Shown one piece after another: positions 25,775 through 37,476 of a stretch of 64,000 nucleotides of DNA. The stretch is taken from assembly GCA_963678675.1 (NCBI GenBank), contig OY783192.1, positions 4,040,001 to 4,104,000 on the forward strand, given 5' to 3'. Source of the stretch: Xiphydria camelus (Eukaryota > Arthropoda > Insecta > Hymenoptera > Xiphydriidae). The first letter of the stretch is position 1; each line of letters begins with the position of its first letter. The position numbers and the translations under genes were made by a program. The notes beneath the pieces were generated by a model that was given only the letters and a program-made list of their open reading frames with translations, was not told the DNA's origin and did not search any database.

Positions 25775-26034
25775 CTGCTAAGACAGGAAGTTGTACCGCA
25801 AGTTGATCTGCAAAAACATTGATCTTTGCTTTTTTGGATACCTATTTGAGCATATCTATCTGCTTTATTACTGTGCCAAATGTGTGTGTGTGTGAGGCGT
25901 ATCTGCAGCTCCTACATATATCAGCTAAAAACAAAAATTGGATACGTTTCTACGAGCACAGCATGAAACAATTCAGAAAAACTGTTGTATCTTGTAATGT
26001 GTTAAAGTGTAGATACGACTTCCTGTCTTAGCAG
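25775..26034. mobile_element. 260-bp element with CTGCTAAGACAGGAAGT inverted ends
   Basis: The left end (25775) reads CTGCTAAGACAGGAAGT and the right end (26018-26034) is its exact inverse complement; a few more bases also pair. It lies between mam and LARGE. A 70-codon open frame inside starts near 25819 but matches nothing I know. No clear target duplication. Confidence 0.65.
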
Positions 26035-27077
26035 GGTAGTATTGTTGTAACGATTTTTTACAGAGTGGTATACCTAAATATTATTGAAATCCATTTACTC
26101 GCAAAATTGTACGATGTGTGTTATATTTTTAATGCATCTGTAATGGAAAATAAAACTGTTTACCCATAATTTATAGCTGACTCAGTTAATTCTATTCTTC
26201 ATCCCCATAAAGCCGAATCAAAAAAATGATCTTGGATAGGCAGAATTCGTGATTATTTATTTTTACTTTTTGAATCTTCCACCGACACTGCCATCTACAT
26301 TTATGCTCCGATTCTTTAGTTTATAAAGTGGGAAGTATGCTCCATCTTTGTATACATTCATAGGCAGAATATTGGGGGGACACTCATTCATTAATTCGGC
26401 ACTTCCGGTGATAGATGTGTACTACATACACATGTGTATTAGAAAACACTCGACGAGTGTATTTACGAGAATTTCCCTGTCAGTGATGCGTCGTGCAAGC
26501 GTAGTGTGTATTGTATCCGTTAAACATAGTAGCGATTACGAGACTTATACAACTTTACTGTATAACGGCACTCTTATTACGTATGGTTGTATTAAAAATT
26601 GTATAAATACGCATGTTTTTTAATAAATGATGTTAAGAACTCTTGTATTTTGACCAAAGCTAAAATTTTAATCGAATTGCGCGTGTATTTTGGTCGATAG
26701 TTGTAAGTATGTACAATAAAATTATGAGTTGCTTTCATCCTTATTTTCTTTCTACCCTTGTTAACATTCCTACGCCGATGTCTAATTGCCTTGTTTATAT
26801 CAATTTATTACAATTTAATAAGCTTCACTTTATCGCTAGACTTTTTATATAATTACTGTGCGTATACTCTTCCAATATTTCTTACAAGTTGTTTTTTTCC
26901 TCAGTATACTGATGTTTCTGTAGCAACTCTTAAGTTGGTTATAACAAGATTTAGAACATCGCGTTTTCTGTTTAAGTAGGTAATCCGACTATTGGTATTA
27001 ATTTTTTATAGAACTTCTTTTGATTACAATAATATGATATTATACCATGCGTTAGTAACATTTTTCATTCATTACAG

Positions 27078-27144
27078 ATCATAATGCACAACCCCGTTTA
27101 GGCTTGCGAGCAGTATACCACGAACAGGAAAATATGTCTGGCAC
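27078..27144 (+). promoter_or_regulatory. LARGE 5' leader segment with two upstream ORFs
   Basis: A pyrimidine-rich tract ending in attacag at 27071-27077 looks like a splice acceptor, so a 5' UTR exon probably exists further left and this exon begins at 27078. Two ATGs precede the proposed start. The first (27084-27101) encodes five codons then TAG. The second (27134-27169) encodes eleven codons and ends in TAG after overlapping the main ATG at 27145 in another frame. Such upstream ORFs usually lower translation of the main frame. The acceptor and the start choice are inferences. Confidence 0.45.
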
Positions 27145-30100
27145 ATGGCAATGGCTCGACCATGGATAGGATGTCTCCTAAGCATTTTGATAGCTTCGAT
27201 AATCTTTTATTTTTACTTACTAATCAATGGTACGGCATATCGTTAATGTGCCTTTTCTAGTATTTGTAATTATGGAATGATATATTTCATAATTGATGTA
27301 TTTTGTAATTAAATTATGTACTTCAGTTCCATCTTTAGCACACAAAGTGATGAAAATTCCTTCAAAGATGGAAAAGAAACCTTTATACGTATCTCGATCA
27401 GTTATTCAAAATACTCACCTGAATTCCAGTGTGACTCGTGTAAGTATTTCATAATGTGAATATTGTGGAGTATAGATTTAAATATTCTTTCATTCATTTG
27501 ATCACACAGATGTCTTTTTTGTTGCAGATCGATTGCGAGACAGTTCACGTAGCTATGGTTGTTGCAGGCTACAATTCAACTTTTACTTTCGTTACAGCTA
27601 TAAAATCAATGTTATTTTATCGAACAAAACCCATACATTTCCACTTGCTAGTGGATGAAATAGCGAAGAGAACGCTTCAGACCTTATTTCAAACATGGAA
27701 TCTTCCTCAGGGTGAGTGATAATTTTAGGTAAATTTTCCAATAATTTAAAAAAAAAATAATCGTTACGTATAGTTAATCCAACGTTTTAGTGCTTTTCGT
27801 GTAATTAATTATTGCAAAAATAAGTTAAAGTAAATCTCCTATAAAGAAGAACTAAAGTTTATCTCTCATCATGATGATGTAAAGAATTTATAATATTCTC
27901 TCAACATATTTGTAACTTTTCCAATCTTGGCACAGCATACTTAGTTTCCAAACTTTAATACTATATGTATATGGATTTCAGTAACGGTGAAATATTACCG
28001 GGCTGAAGATTGGATACCAAAAGTATCGTGGATTCCGAATAGACATTATTCTGGCGTTTACGGCCTCTTAAAGCTGATTCTTCCCGAAGCAATACGAGAG
28101 AATAAGATTCTCGTATTAGACACGGACGTAACTGTGCTGACAGATGTCAGTAGACTGTGGAAATTATTTGACGAATTTAGAGCCAAACAGCTAATTGGCT
28201 TAGTTGAAAATCAAAGTGACTGGTACATTATACCTTCGATGCACGGTCAGCACCATTGGCCTGCTTTGGGTAGGGGATTCAATACTGGCGTTATATTGAT
28301 GCACTTGCAAAAGTTACGAAGTATCGGGTTTGCTCAACTGTGGGAAGCAACATCCAAAAGCGTTCTACGGTACATACCAGAAACTACTTTAGCAGATCAA
28401 GATATCTTAAACGCTGTCATTAAAGAATCCCCAGATGTGCTTTTTAAATTGGGATGCACTTGGAACATTCAGCTTAGTGACCATACATTAAGCGAGACGT
28501 GTTATAATAATACTAACGAAATAAACGTATGTATTGTACTTATCAATCGCGTCGCATGCAGTTACTTCGTACTTTAGATGAAAACAGATATAAACAGAGT
28601 CTTGATCGTATATTTTTCCACTCTGAAAGAAAAATTGTGTCAAAGGCATGCTTTTTACATCGAAACACATTACTCTTTGTATCTGTTACTGTTTTCACGA
28701 AAGACATGTAACAATCGGTAATCATAAAAACGACCTTCATTCAGATTATCCATTGGAATTCGCCGCGAAAACAAAACGTTAGAAACAAGTACAGCCAAGA
28801 TTTTCGTATGATGCACAGAGTCTTTTTGGAACTCGACGGCAATCTGTTGCGAAGACGGCTTTTCGGTTGTGACAAACCTAAGAGTGCTCTGATTGTAAGT
28901 CGATTACACTGGAATATCGACGTCAATGATGGATGGATACGACTGTTTACTTTGCTTTCAGAGTAATCCATCAGACCCGTGTCTAAAATTTACCGAAGGC
29001 GCCGCGATTCTTTACCGTACTCATCTTTTTCTCTTGGAGTACGAGTATAACATTTATTCCACGATAGACATTGCTTTGGTAACTCAATGCAGTGTCGATA
29101 GAATAATGCTTCTGGAAGAACTGTGTAGACACTGGCCTGGCATTATAAGCGTGGCTCTTTATTTAACCGATGCGGAAGTGGGCAATTTTCTGAATTTTGT
29201 TCAGAGTTCGATAGAATTGCGCAATCGGAAGAACATTGCCTACCACATTATATACAAAGAAGGAGTGCGTTACTTGTTTCGAGTTTTACTTGCATGCTCT
29301 TATTTTGTTGTAGTATACAATGGAAGAGGGGATAGCTGCACTCGTACTATGAATTTTCATCATTATTTATGTATATTTTTTTACATAGGAATTTTATCCG
29401 GTCAATTACTTGCGAAATATAGCAATGTCGCATATATTAACGCCATACATTTTCCAACTAGACATCGATTTTCTTCCCCAATTTGGTCTGTACGAAAATT
29501 TGATAAACAATATCATGAAACTGAATGTGACCGAAACAGATAAAACTGCTTTGATAGTGCCGGCTTTTGAGACGCAGCGTTACAGGTGATTTTTCATTTT
29601 GCTCTAAATGGACTCGTCGTTATTATATGCGCCATGTACACACGTTTTTTTTTTCAGATTTACGTTTCCCGCTAGTAAAATTGAGCTAATTAAATCACTT
29701 CATAGTGGCGTGTTTTACACGTTTCGTTACCATGTATGGGCGCAAGGACACGCAGCCACTAACTACAGTTTTTGGCAAAATGCCACGGAACCTTACGAGG
29801 TATGTAAGTAAAATGTAAATTAATTTACCGTCCAGACGATCATGAGCGGTTGCAAAATAAACTTTACAGGTTCTTTGGGAGCCAGATTTCGAACCGTATA
29901 TCGTAGTTTCAAAACTTGCCCCGCAATACGATACAAGATTCATTGGTTTCGGTTGGAATAAAGTATCGTACGTGACTCATCTGACTGCTTTAAATTATAA
30001 GTAAGAGATTACGTTTAACCATGTCTTCGAATACAAATTGAATTAAGCAAATAATCTTTCTACTTCTCGAGAATATCGCGGAATGATGATTTAAAGAGCT

Positions 30101-30371
30101 TATTTTTTTATTGCAGATATATAGTATTGCCAGACACCTTCATTATTCATCGACCTCATGCGCCAAGTCTGGATATTGGAAAATTCAGAACAGACTCATT
30201 GTATAGAAGGTAATGTACTTAAGGTCATACGCGTTTTATTCCACTTTACATCTGTGATATTTTAGGTGTCTCAAGATGTTAAAGGATACGTTCGTGGAAG
30301 AATTGATCGGAAAATATGGCTCAAGCGCCATATCTAAATTAAAAACCAAATTACGCATTGAATCCGGATAA
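27145..30371 (+). CDS. LARGE: LARGE-type xylosyl/glucuronyltransferase (matriglycan synthase), 11 coding exons
   Basis: LARGE is a Golgi type II membrane enzyme that alternately adds xylose and glucuronate to build matriglycan on alpha-dystroglycan, giving laminin binding. Exons: 27145-27229, 27327-27439, 27528-27711, 27982-28526, 28745-28894, 28962-29264, 29389-29585, 29658-29799, 29870-30000, 30117-30209, 30266-30371. They sum to 2049 bases, or 682 aa; all introns are GT-AG and phases match. A short cytosolic tail precedes a membrane anchor at about residues 8-27. The first, GT8-like (xylosyltransferase) domain starts near residue 70 with [11 protein letters not shown], continues with [14 protein letters not shown] and has the DXD motif DTD at 174-176; [10 protein letters not shown] and [12 protein letters not shown] follow. 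The second, GT49-like (glucuronyltransferase) domain has DID at 485-487, then [20 protein letters not shown] and [13 protein letters not shown]. Vertebrate LARGE1 is about 756 aa; the shortfall is mostly in the stem. The first donor (GTACGG) is weak, so the N-terminus is the least certain part. Confidence 0.95.
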
Positions 30372-30775
30372 GAGGCGACGAAAAAAAAAATGGTTCAATT
30401 CTGTTGTCTATTCCATCAATTCCAATGAACTATGAAGCAGCAGGTAATGCTATTTAAATTATCGTTCTCATTTTCTCAGCAATTTGCTCTCTAATCAAGG
30501 TATTCAAACATGTCTGACACGTGCAAAGTTGATTACCATAATCGTTATATACTAATAATACTATGTAAACCAAAACAATCCAAAGATATACCTAAGAAAT
30601 ACGTTAAGCAGAGGCTGCGTCCAGTGCCAAATAGGATCGGGAAATATTTATTAAAATTTAACTCGTGTGGTAGAGTGTACAGAGCAGTTCCTTCATTACA
30701 TAATCGTAACATTACAATCACACTAATTATTTCATTTATAAAATATTTATAACTATTTACATACGCCAGCACGTC

Positions 30776-30781
30776 AATAAA
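30776..30781 (+). terminator. Candidate LARGE polyadenylation signal (AATAAA)
   Basis: An AATAAA hexamer lies about 405 bases after the LARGE stop codon, in AT-rich DNA. A second AATAAA follows at 30838-30843. Either could set the 3' end. There is no transcript evidence, so this rests on motif and position only. Confidence 0.4.
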
Positions 30782-30843
30782 TTGAAAAAATGTGATTCCA
30801 TTTTAAATCATACATATATTTAGTTACTGAAGTACGAAATAAA

Positions 30844-32559
30844 ACACTTATTATACGAGGATCATAATTCCAAGCATTGAATCTACCTTTCGTATCGTAT
30901 AAATCGTTCTATAAATAATTATGATCATGATGATGATGATAAAAGTGACAATAATAACGGATAGTAATAATAGTACATCGTAATGATAATAAAATATGAA
31001 TATAGCAATGAGAGACAAACGTCCGTATCATTATTATTCGTTAACGTTTCTATATTCCTCGTAAAATCTAATAATAAGATAAAGATCGTCGAGGATAATA
31101 CGTTTTTGTAGAAGTTCGCTTACTTAATAAATTATGACACGAATGTATGAGCTATGTATGGGCGTCGTGGTAGCGCTTTCGTCATATCGAGAGTAACTTA
31201 CGGACTTATATAACGTCGTATAGCCTTAATCGCTTGTAACCATGTTTTCGCGTTTTTACCTTAATTAAGGTAACTCGATGTTCAGCTTCCTCGCATTTGC
31301 TCCGATATGAGCGGCGACGAGCTCCGCAATACGCCATACGAGTGCGTATTTTGGACACTGATAGGATGCGCCGAGCGGAGTTTCACGATTTTCGGAAGCG
31401 AGCACATCCGAATGTATTTTCATTCTAAGACCGGCACGGAGCTCGTCGCGGAAAATGCAAGTTGGTCGTCGATTCTAATGCGTGACAACGACGTGATAAA
31501 TTTTCACTGAGCACCGATTAGTTAAAGCGGGATCCAGATCGAAGTAGTACGTACAATTCGTGATACGAGACAACTCGATGGGCACCTACGTGTATATCGA
31601 ACTAATGAAAAGCGCGCGGAAGAGATAAATTTGTCTCGTCCTTTCATACATCCCTCACGCTCGCAGGAACGAAAATATATGCCTGTGGAAATACTTTCCC
31701 GACCCACTGCGAATCGTATCAGTCCCTCCGTGCCGCTCGTTGGTTTACGAATCGCAAAAGGTCGTTCAACGGAAGTACCCTGCTCGCAGCGATCGATCTC
31801 GATTTAATTACATATATAGTGGTTTACTTATCCCGGAATACGTTGGATGTGTGAAAACTCACAATTCTGAATGCGAAGGGGCACTCAAGCGGGGGAGTAC
31901 AATTGGACGAATCTGTGGGTATTCGAGTAACGTCAAATTGTAACAAATGACTCTGCCTGCAGTGCAAATGGAGTGTATCGGGAAACAGTGCAATTGTGGA
32001 TACACTGCCGTCGAAGTGTTCGCGTTCATTGAGCGCGCCTTTGGCAAACTCTGTTTAATAGCGAGGATGGGAGGTCGAGGGGGAACTGGATATTTCGATC
32101 GCGCGCTCGAGTGTATGAGATACGAGATCCGTTTCAATGTACGAACGAAGCTGAGACTACACGAACTAATTTTTCCATCCTCTCGATAAGAAATATATTC
32201 TCCGGGCAAAGCTATTCTCGTCTTCTCAGATCGTCCGTTAAAAGGTTTGGCCAGTGAAAGAAGTTTATCTGGAGGGTAAAAAATTGTTACATAGAATTTT
32301 TTGCAAGTTCACGTGTACAGTGCCATCGTTGTCTCATCTAAAATATTGCATGACTGAGTTCTTGGACTGTTCAAAGTGTCGTCGAATAAATTATGTATAT
32401 ACAATACAAATGCTATCATATCCCTAAATTTAAATCAGGTATAGATTTAATTCTTTTAGTCTACTTTGGATACTACTAGTTTCTGTCTACCCGTCCGTTA
32501 TCAAAATATATTTATTAGGGGGTTGTATTGAAAGCCGCTGTTTTTTCTTGTTTCAAAAA
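30844..32559. other. LARGE-kekkon intergenic, left part
   Basis: A region around 30925-31000 is rich in atgatgatgataa/aataata units. No gene was recognised. The right end contains the presumed flank of the mariner relic. Confidence 0.35.
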
Positions 32560-33063
32560 CATTATGTCATAATAAAATGTGTGAACACCTCAATCGAAGT
32601 ATTTGCCTTCGGAAGCTATAACATTTCCCTACTTTTCTGGCAGAAATTCAATTCCGCGACGAAAGAATTGTCTACTTTTTGAGCTAATCCACTCCATTTC
32701 TCATCACCGGTAACGAGATACGCCATAAAAAACTTTTCTTTTTATGCTTTGCAAGCAAAGAAATCGAGATGTTCGTTCGATTGGAAATTCATCAATTCAT
32801 GTGGTAGCCATTTTCCTTCTTTTTCAATATTTCCCATAGCATGTTGACGTCGTGAAATTGTAGATTTGTGTCGACTTCAAGCTGTTGAGCCAATTTTCAG
32901 AGCGTTTGAGTAGGGTTTTCTTTCAATAGAGCTTGCAGTTATTAATCTTCGAACTTCCTTGTTTGATCAGGCCGTTATTTGTCGTGAACATCACAGTTTC
33001 CACTTTTGGAGTGACGAAACTATTCTCTACGTACTGTTTCTGATGGAGCAGATTCAGTATAAC
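32560..33063 (-). pseudogene. Fossil mariner transposase fragment
   Basis: Read on the minus strand, this stretch keeps pieces of a mariner transposase in shifting frames: ENPTQTL, then a stop, then KLAQQLEVD (helix-turn-helix region), KWLPHEL at about 32789-32812 (the W-(V/L)-PHEL linker typical of mariner) and LVTGDEKW near 32690-32712 (holding the first catalytic Asp). At least two frameshifts and several stop codons separate them, so it cannot make a working enzyme. The right end stops where the 33064-33296 palindrome begins, suggesting that element inserted into or next to it. The catalytic second half and both mariner ends were not identified. Confidence 0.8.
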
Positions 33064-33296
33064 GTCGGCTTACTTGTAAAACCTTCTAAGTCCGATTTTC
33101 GGACATAGGACTTAGTAGGTTTTACAAGTAAGCCGACGATATATTGAACAAATTAAAAATTTGGAACTGAAAATATCTGTACCTGCCTTCATATTTCTTT
33201 GTCGATATACTAGTAAAATATCGTGGGCTTACTTGTAAAACCTACTAAGTCCTATGTCCGAAAATCGGACTTAGAAGGTTTTACAAGTAAGCCGAC
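33064..33296. mobile_element. Palindrome built of two palindromes
   Basis: Unit 1 (33064-33137) folds on itself: GTCGGCTTACTTGTAAAACC pairs with its inverse at the unit's end. Unit 2 (33224-33296) is the reverse complement of unit 1, so the two units also pair with each other, extended by a few bases of gatat/atatc. About 85 bp of AT-rich DNA lies between. It abuts a decayed mariner transposase. No coding capacity. Confidence 0.75.
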
Positions 33297-36200
33297 GATA
33301 AGTTTGCACGAGTTTGCAAGATGAGCTGCAGCAGCACTTTTTTTTAGATTAAAGTAGTGTAGAAGTACACATCGAAAAAACAACTTGTCGCGTTCCATTT
33401 TCTTTGGTTATAGACATAGACTTATATTAACCAAAAATGGCAGTTTAATGACTGAATCTTAATGAGAAATGTCCATAATTTTGAGTGATACAAGAAGTAT
33501 TAGTCACTTTTTGATTGCGTGTTTCGATTTCATCAAAATTTAGCGAACTTGTAGAGGAAGGAAAACGAAACATTCTGATATAAAAATTGTCGAAATCGCA
33601 TCAGCCGTTCAGAAGTTATGGATTATGTTTTTTTTCAAATTTTTGATAAAAATATAATTTTTAATATTTTAGAGATTAAATCGTCCAAAGGACAGATTTA
33701 GAATAGAGAATCTATCTCAGAATTAATAATCCACACTCTTCAAATACTACGAGGCGAGGCGCGAAGCGCTTTACTTTTTTATTTGATTCACACAATATCG
33801 ATTTAGACTTCAACATGTGGTACATTGGCATCAGACAAATTCTAATAGCAATATTTCTGTCCTTTCGACTATGTCAGGCATTAAAATAAAATTTTTTTAC
33901 AGTAACATATCGTCAGTAAGATTGCAACAATCTGTGATATATGAGAGATGGTAGATGGAGCAGTGATTGTCTTGTGGGGATCTCATAAAACAAATTCCCT
34001 AGCACATTCATTAGAGAAGTGTTATATTGATCACTTTTTTTCTGTAACGTCAGTAATACAAATTTTCCAATTCTACACTCTTATTCCAACTCCATTCGCC
34101 CGAAGCAGGGTCATTCGTTATTACCGATATACGGACATACAGTATGCATATATGCAGCGTAACACCTTATAATTAGCATCCGTTTGTTGTTAACTATCGA
34201 AGATGAGACGAAGGTCGAACTCGCGGTACTCGCCAGCTCGCGTTCGATTTTTTCACGACGCGTTACAATCGATGATAGAGATGGTGCTCTATTTTCATAA
34301 TTAAGGTCGGAACGCTCATCGGGACGCGATATTTCCCAACTTTTATTTCCATTCGTGGAAAAGCTCGCTGCAGTGCTGCGCTGGTATGGAGAGAGACAGT
34401 GAGGGAGACACCAACATGTATAGTATACACAGGCCGAATCGATATCGAACCGGGTCATTTATCGATTAGTAGAGAGAATTTCGTCGTAAAACGCAGTGGA
34501 TGGTCAATATTTACCCGTCTTCGAGGAGATCGTCGGCGACGGATATACGCGAATCTACATGATGTACCCGTCTACACGTAAACGTTATACACATATTCTA
34601 TATTGTTCGTGATTGCGATGCAACGGTAAAAAATCCGTCGCCTGGATATCCTTATATATTATGTGTGTACTCGTTACGCTGCAATGCCGAGGAAACTAAT
34701 ACGATAGGAAAACTGTACGAAGTAGGTACGTTCTGTTACGTGAACCCGTAAGCTACGCACGTGAAATACACTGGGGACGAATAGCGCGTACGTTGCGACA
34801 TCGCTTTAAAAAATATAACATATAGTAAAGTAGGTACGTATCCTATAAAGTATAGGTATATCGGGTTCGTTCCGGTAGGTCGTGGGTCGGACCTCAGCGA
34901 TCGTCAAAATACAAAATTACAAAAATATATTCGTGGCGTCGTCCCAACCGATCGCGTCGCACGTTACGTGTGGCATTTACATATTATTATGAACAGTATG
35001 CATAAATGAGTGTATCTACATGATGCGACGTGCCGGTTGGGCCGAACGAGCCGCGACTCTGCTAGGCCGCTTAAAATACTTACGACAACAGAGGTCGAAT
35101 GATGATCGGTCCGATCGCGTAAGCGGCACTCGCACTGCACCGGGACACGGTAAACGCCGCTACACGCTTTCAAGCGCTTCCTCGCTGGAGAGGCATCTTC
35201 GTGTGGCTTCGGTACCGCTTATCGCGCGACCGAGGCTCCGCGACAGTATCGTCGCAGTCTCTCGCCGTCCTCCCCACGTCGTACTCTCTCGCACACTGTG
35301 TAATACTGATCAGTCGATACTGATTATCCGATCGGGAGCTCTCGTAGGGCAGCGAAAGGAAGGAAGCTCGTTTTTTCATCGGGATATGAATCAGGAGGGC
35401 CATTGCCAGAAATCGCATTTCTTTTTCAGAGGGGCGTAACAAAAACAATCACGAATGCGCGAGTCGAGCCTTACAATCCGCGTAATCGCAACAAGTTGTA
35501 CCCGTGAATAAAATCCCTGCGAGAGCCAGAAGAACCGGGTACTAAGCCGGGGATAAACCGCCGGCAAAACTATAACGGGCCATGGCTCGGGGACGATAAA
35601 TTTACAGTCGAGGGGTGACTTGTGCTTTTTTCCTGGTGCGCTGAAGTACGAGCTCTGCGTGCGTGAAAAACGAGCTTCCCTATTTCGGCTCTCGTCGTCC
35701 TCGCCGTTCCCGTCTCCCTTTCACTCGCGCCCTTCGCGCGAGCTACAGACGATGGTCCCCGGGGTTCGGCTCGCCCTCGTCGTGATATTTGTCGTACGAT
35801 GGGATTGGGATTAAATGGTCCAAATTCGCCCGACGAAGTGCAGCATGCTCGTGCGGGACATGCATAGTTCGCGACGCGATTTATTTTTTGTCTACACCTA
35901 CGTCACCTACTTAAAACGCGTACGTTATTATCATGTTTACATGGTAGGGATATTTTAGTCTGCAGCGCGTATGCGTAAATTGGCAATGCGAGTACACGCG
36001 TATAGATATTGACACAAACAACCGTGACACTCTGGAAAGGTTCGCATACAAACGCGTAAATACGATTAGAGATTTCCGCCGTCTCGTTGCTTGAATATTC
36101 GTACCGCTTGTCCGCATGCGTAATCTGTCGCGAGAAGTTAAGGCGGATCACGGATGCGTCTGCACTTATAATAAATTCCGCGGCAGCCGTCTAATAGTCA

Positions 36201-37476
36201 AACGCGAAGGGTTACCGAGATGTTAGCGATTCTTGACCATCGTTTCCAAAGTTCAGCGTACAAGGCCGATTCATGGCGCGTCGAGGAGCATCCAACTTTC
36301 ACGATATTTATCTCGATCTACTCGTCGAACCGATAAAACAGTCACGTATCGTCATTTTCTTCTTGGAAAACGAAGCAGTGACTTCTTTCCAAAGCCGTCG
36401 TCGATTTGCCTAGGGGAGAGAGGTCGTACAGATACACACCCCTCGTATTGTCAGTCGTAGTATGACGCAACGACATCTCGAATTCGATGCGTAGCTCGAT
36501 CCCAGCGGAATGTAAATGCGATCGGTCGTAGTGACTACGATGGATAGTTTAGCCGAGAAGTGTGTAAGACGGGAAGATTGATTAATTATTATCCTATAGG
36601 TTACCCCTATTCGTATTAATTCGTACCCCTAAAACGATACGCTTCTTATCGATATACAATTTACGCTCGCGCAGATGCGGGCCGTGCAACGCTTTATCGT
36701 CCAATCGACTTGCGTTAACGCCAGTTTCGATCGAACGTTTATCACACGATTGTTATCTCGCCGCGAGACTGGTAAATGAGCAGTAATGCGTACGTTGGGC
36801 GGCAGGACAAACTCTTGGTTTACCGCAATGTGACCGAGGAGAAACGCCACGATACCGGAATGTCGTTGAACTGTAGTAGACTGATGTTTCACTGCGCCTG
36901 GAAAGGAGCAATAACCTGTTCGGTAACGCGACGAGCGTCTCGTCGTCTCGCGGGCATCAAATGCGGACGACAAACTTGCATTCGTGATAGATGAAATCAC
37001 AGATTCCTCGAAGTGGCGTAACTTTAGACGACATTTTCGATCTAAGGACTCGCTCGAATCCACGAAATTCGCGCGAGCCCACTCAAGCGAACTCGTCGAA
37101 TTTTTACATGCGTACGGGACCACTCCGGCGATCGCTCACTTCGCTCGATCTACCGCAGGTATCTCGTTCAAGCGGACATAGATTAGAACAACGCGACGTT
37201 AGGAACAACAAATAAATATACGAAAATGTCCAAAAGTGCGTGGCTCTCGCACACGGTCGTTCAGTCTCCCTCTCTCGCGAGTCTGGTGCACCAGGGAATG
37301 TCTCTCCTTCTTTCACGGCCGATCAGGGATTTGGAAGCCCCGCTTTCGTTCTCGTCGAACCCGAGCGAACGGACGGGCGCGCGTGCCGTCCCGTTTCGTC
37401 TCTTGAAGGCACTACCGGTTAATGTATTTAGCGACACGAGTCCCTCGGCAGCGTGCGATGATCCGCTCGGGTCGGA
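33297..37476. other. LARGE-kekkon intergenic, right part, including the kekkon 3' region
   Basis: 33297-34000 is AT-rich and repeat-like; 34200-37476 is CpG-rich. The kekkon 3' UTR must start at 37476 and run left, but no single poly(A) signal stands out. No other gene was recognised. Confidence 0.35.

Noticed and set aside
25819..26031. 70-codon frame inside the 25775-26034 element
   Set aside because: Too short, no domain, and entirely inside an inverted-repeat element.
28527..28577. Extension of LARGE exon 4 past 28526
   Set aside because: The extension lacks similarity to LARGE, while splicing at the GTATGT donor to 28745 restores the expected IIHWNSP motif.
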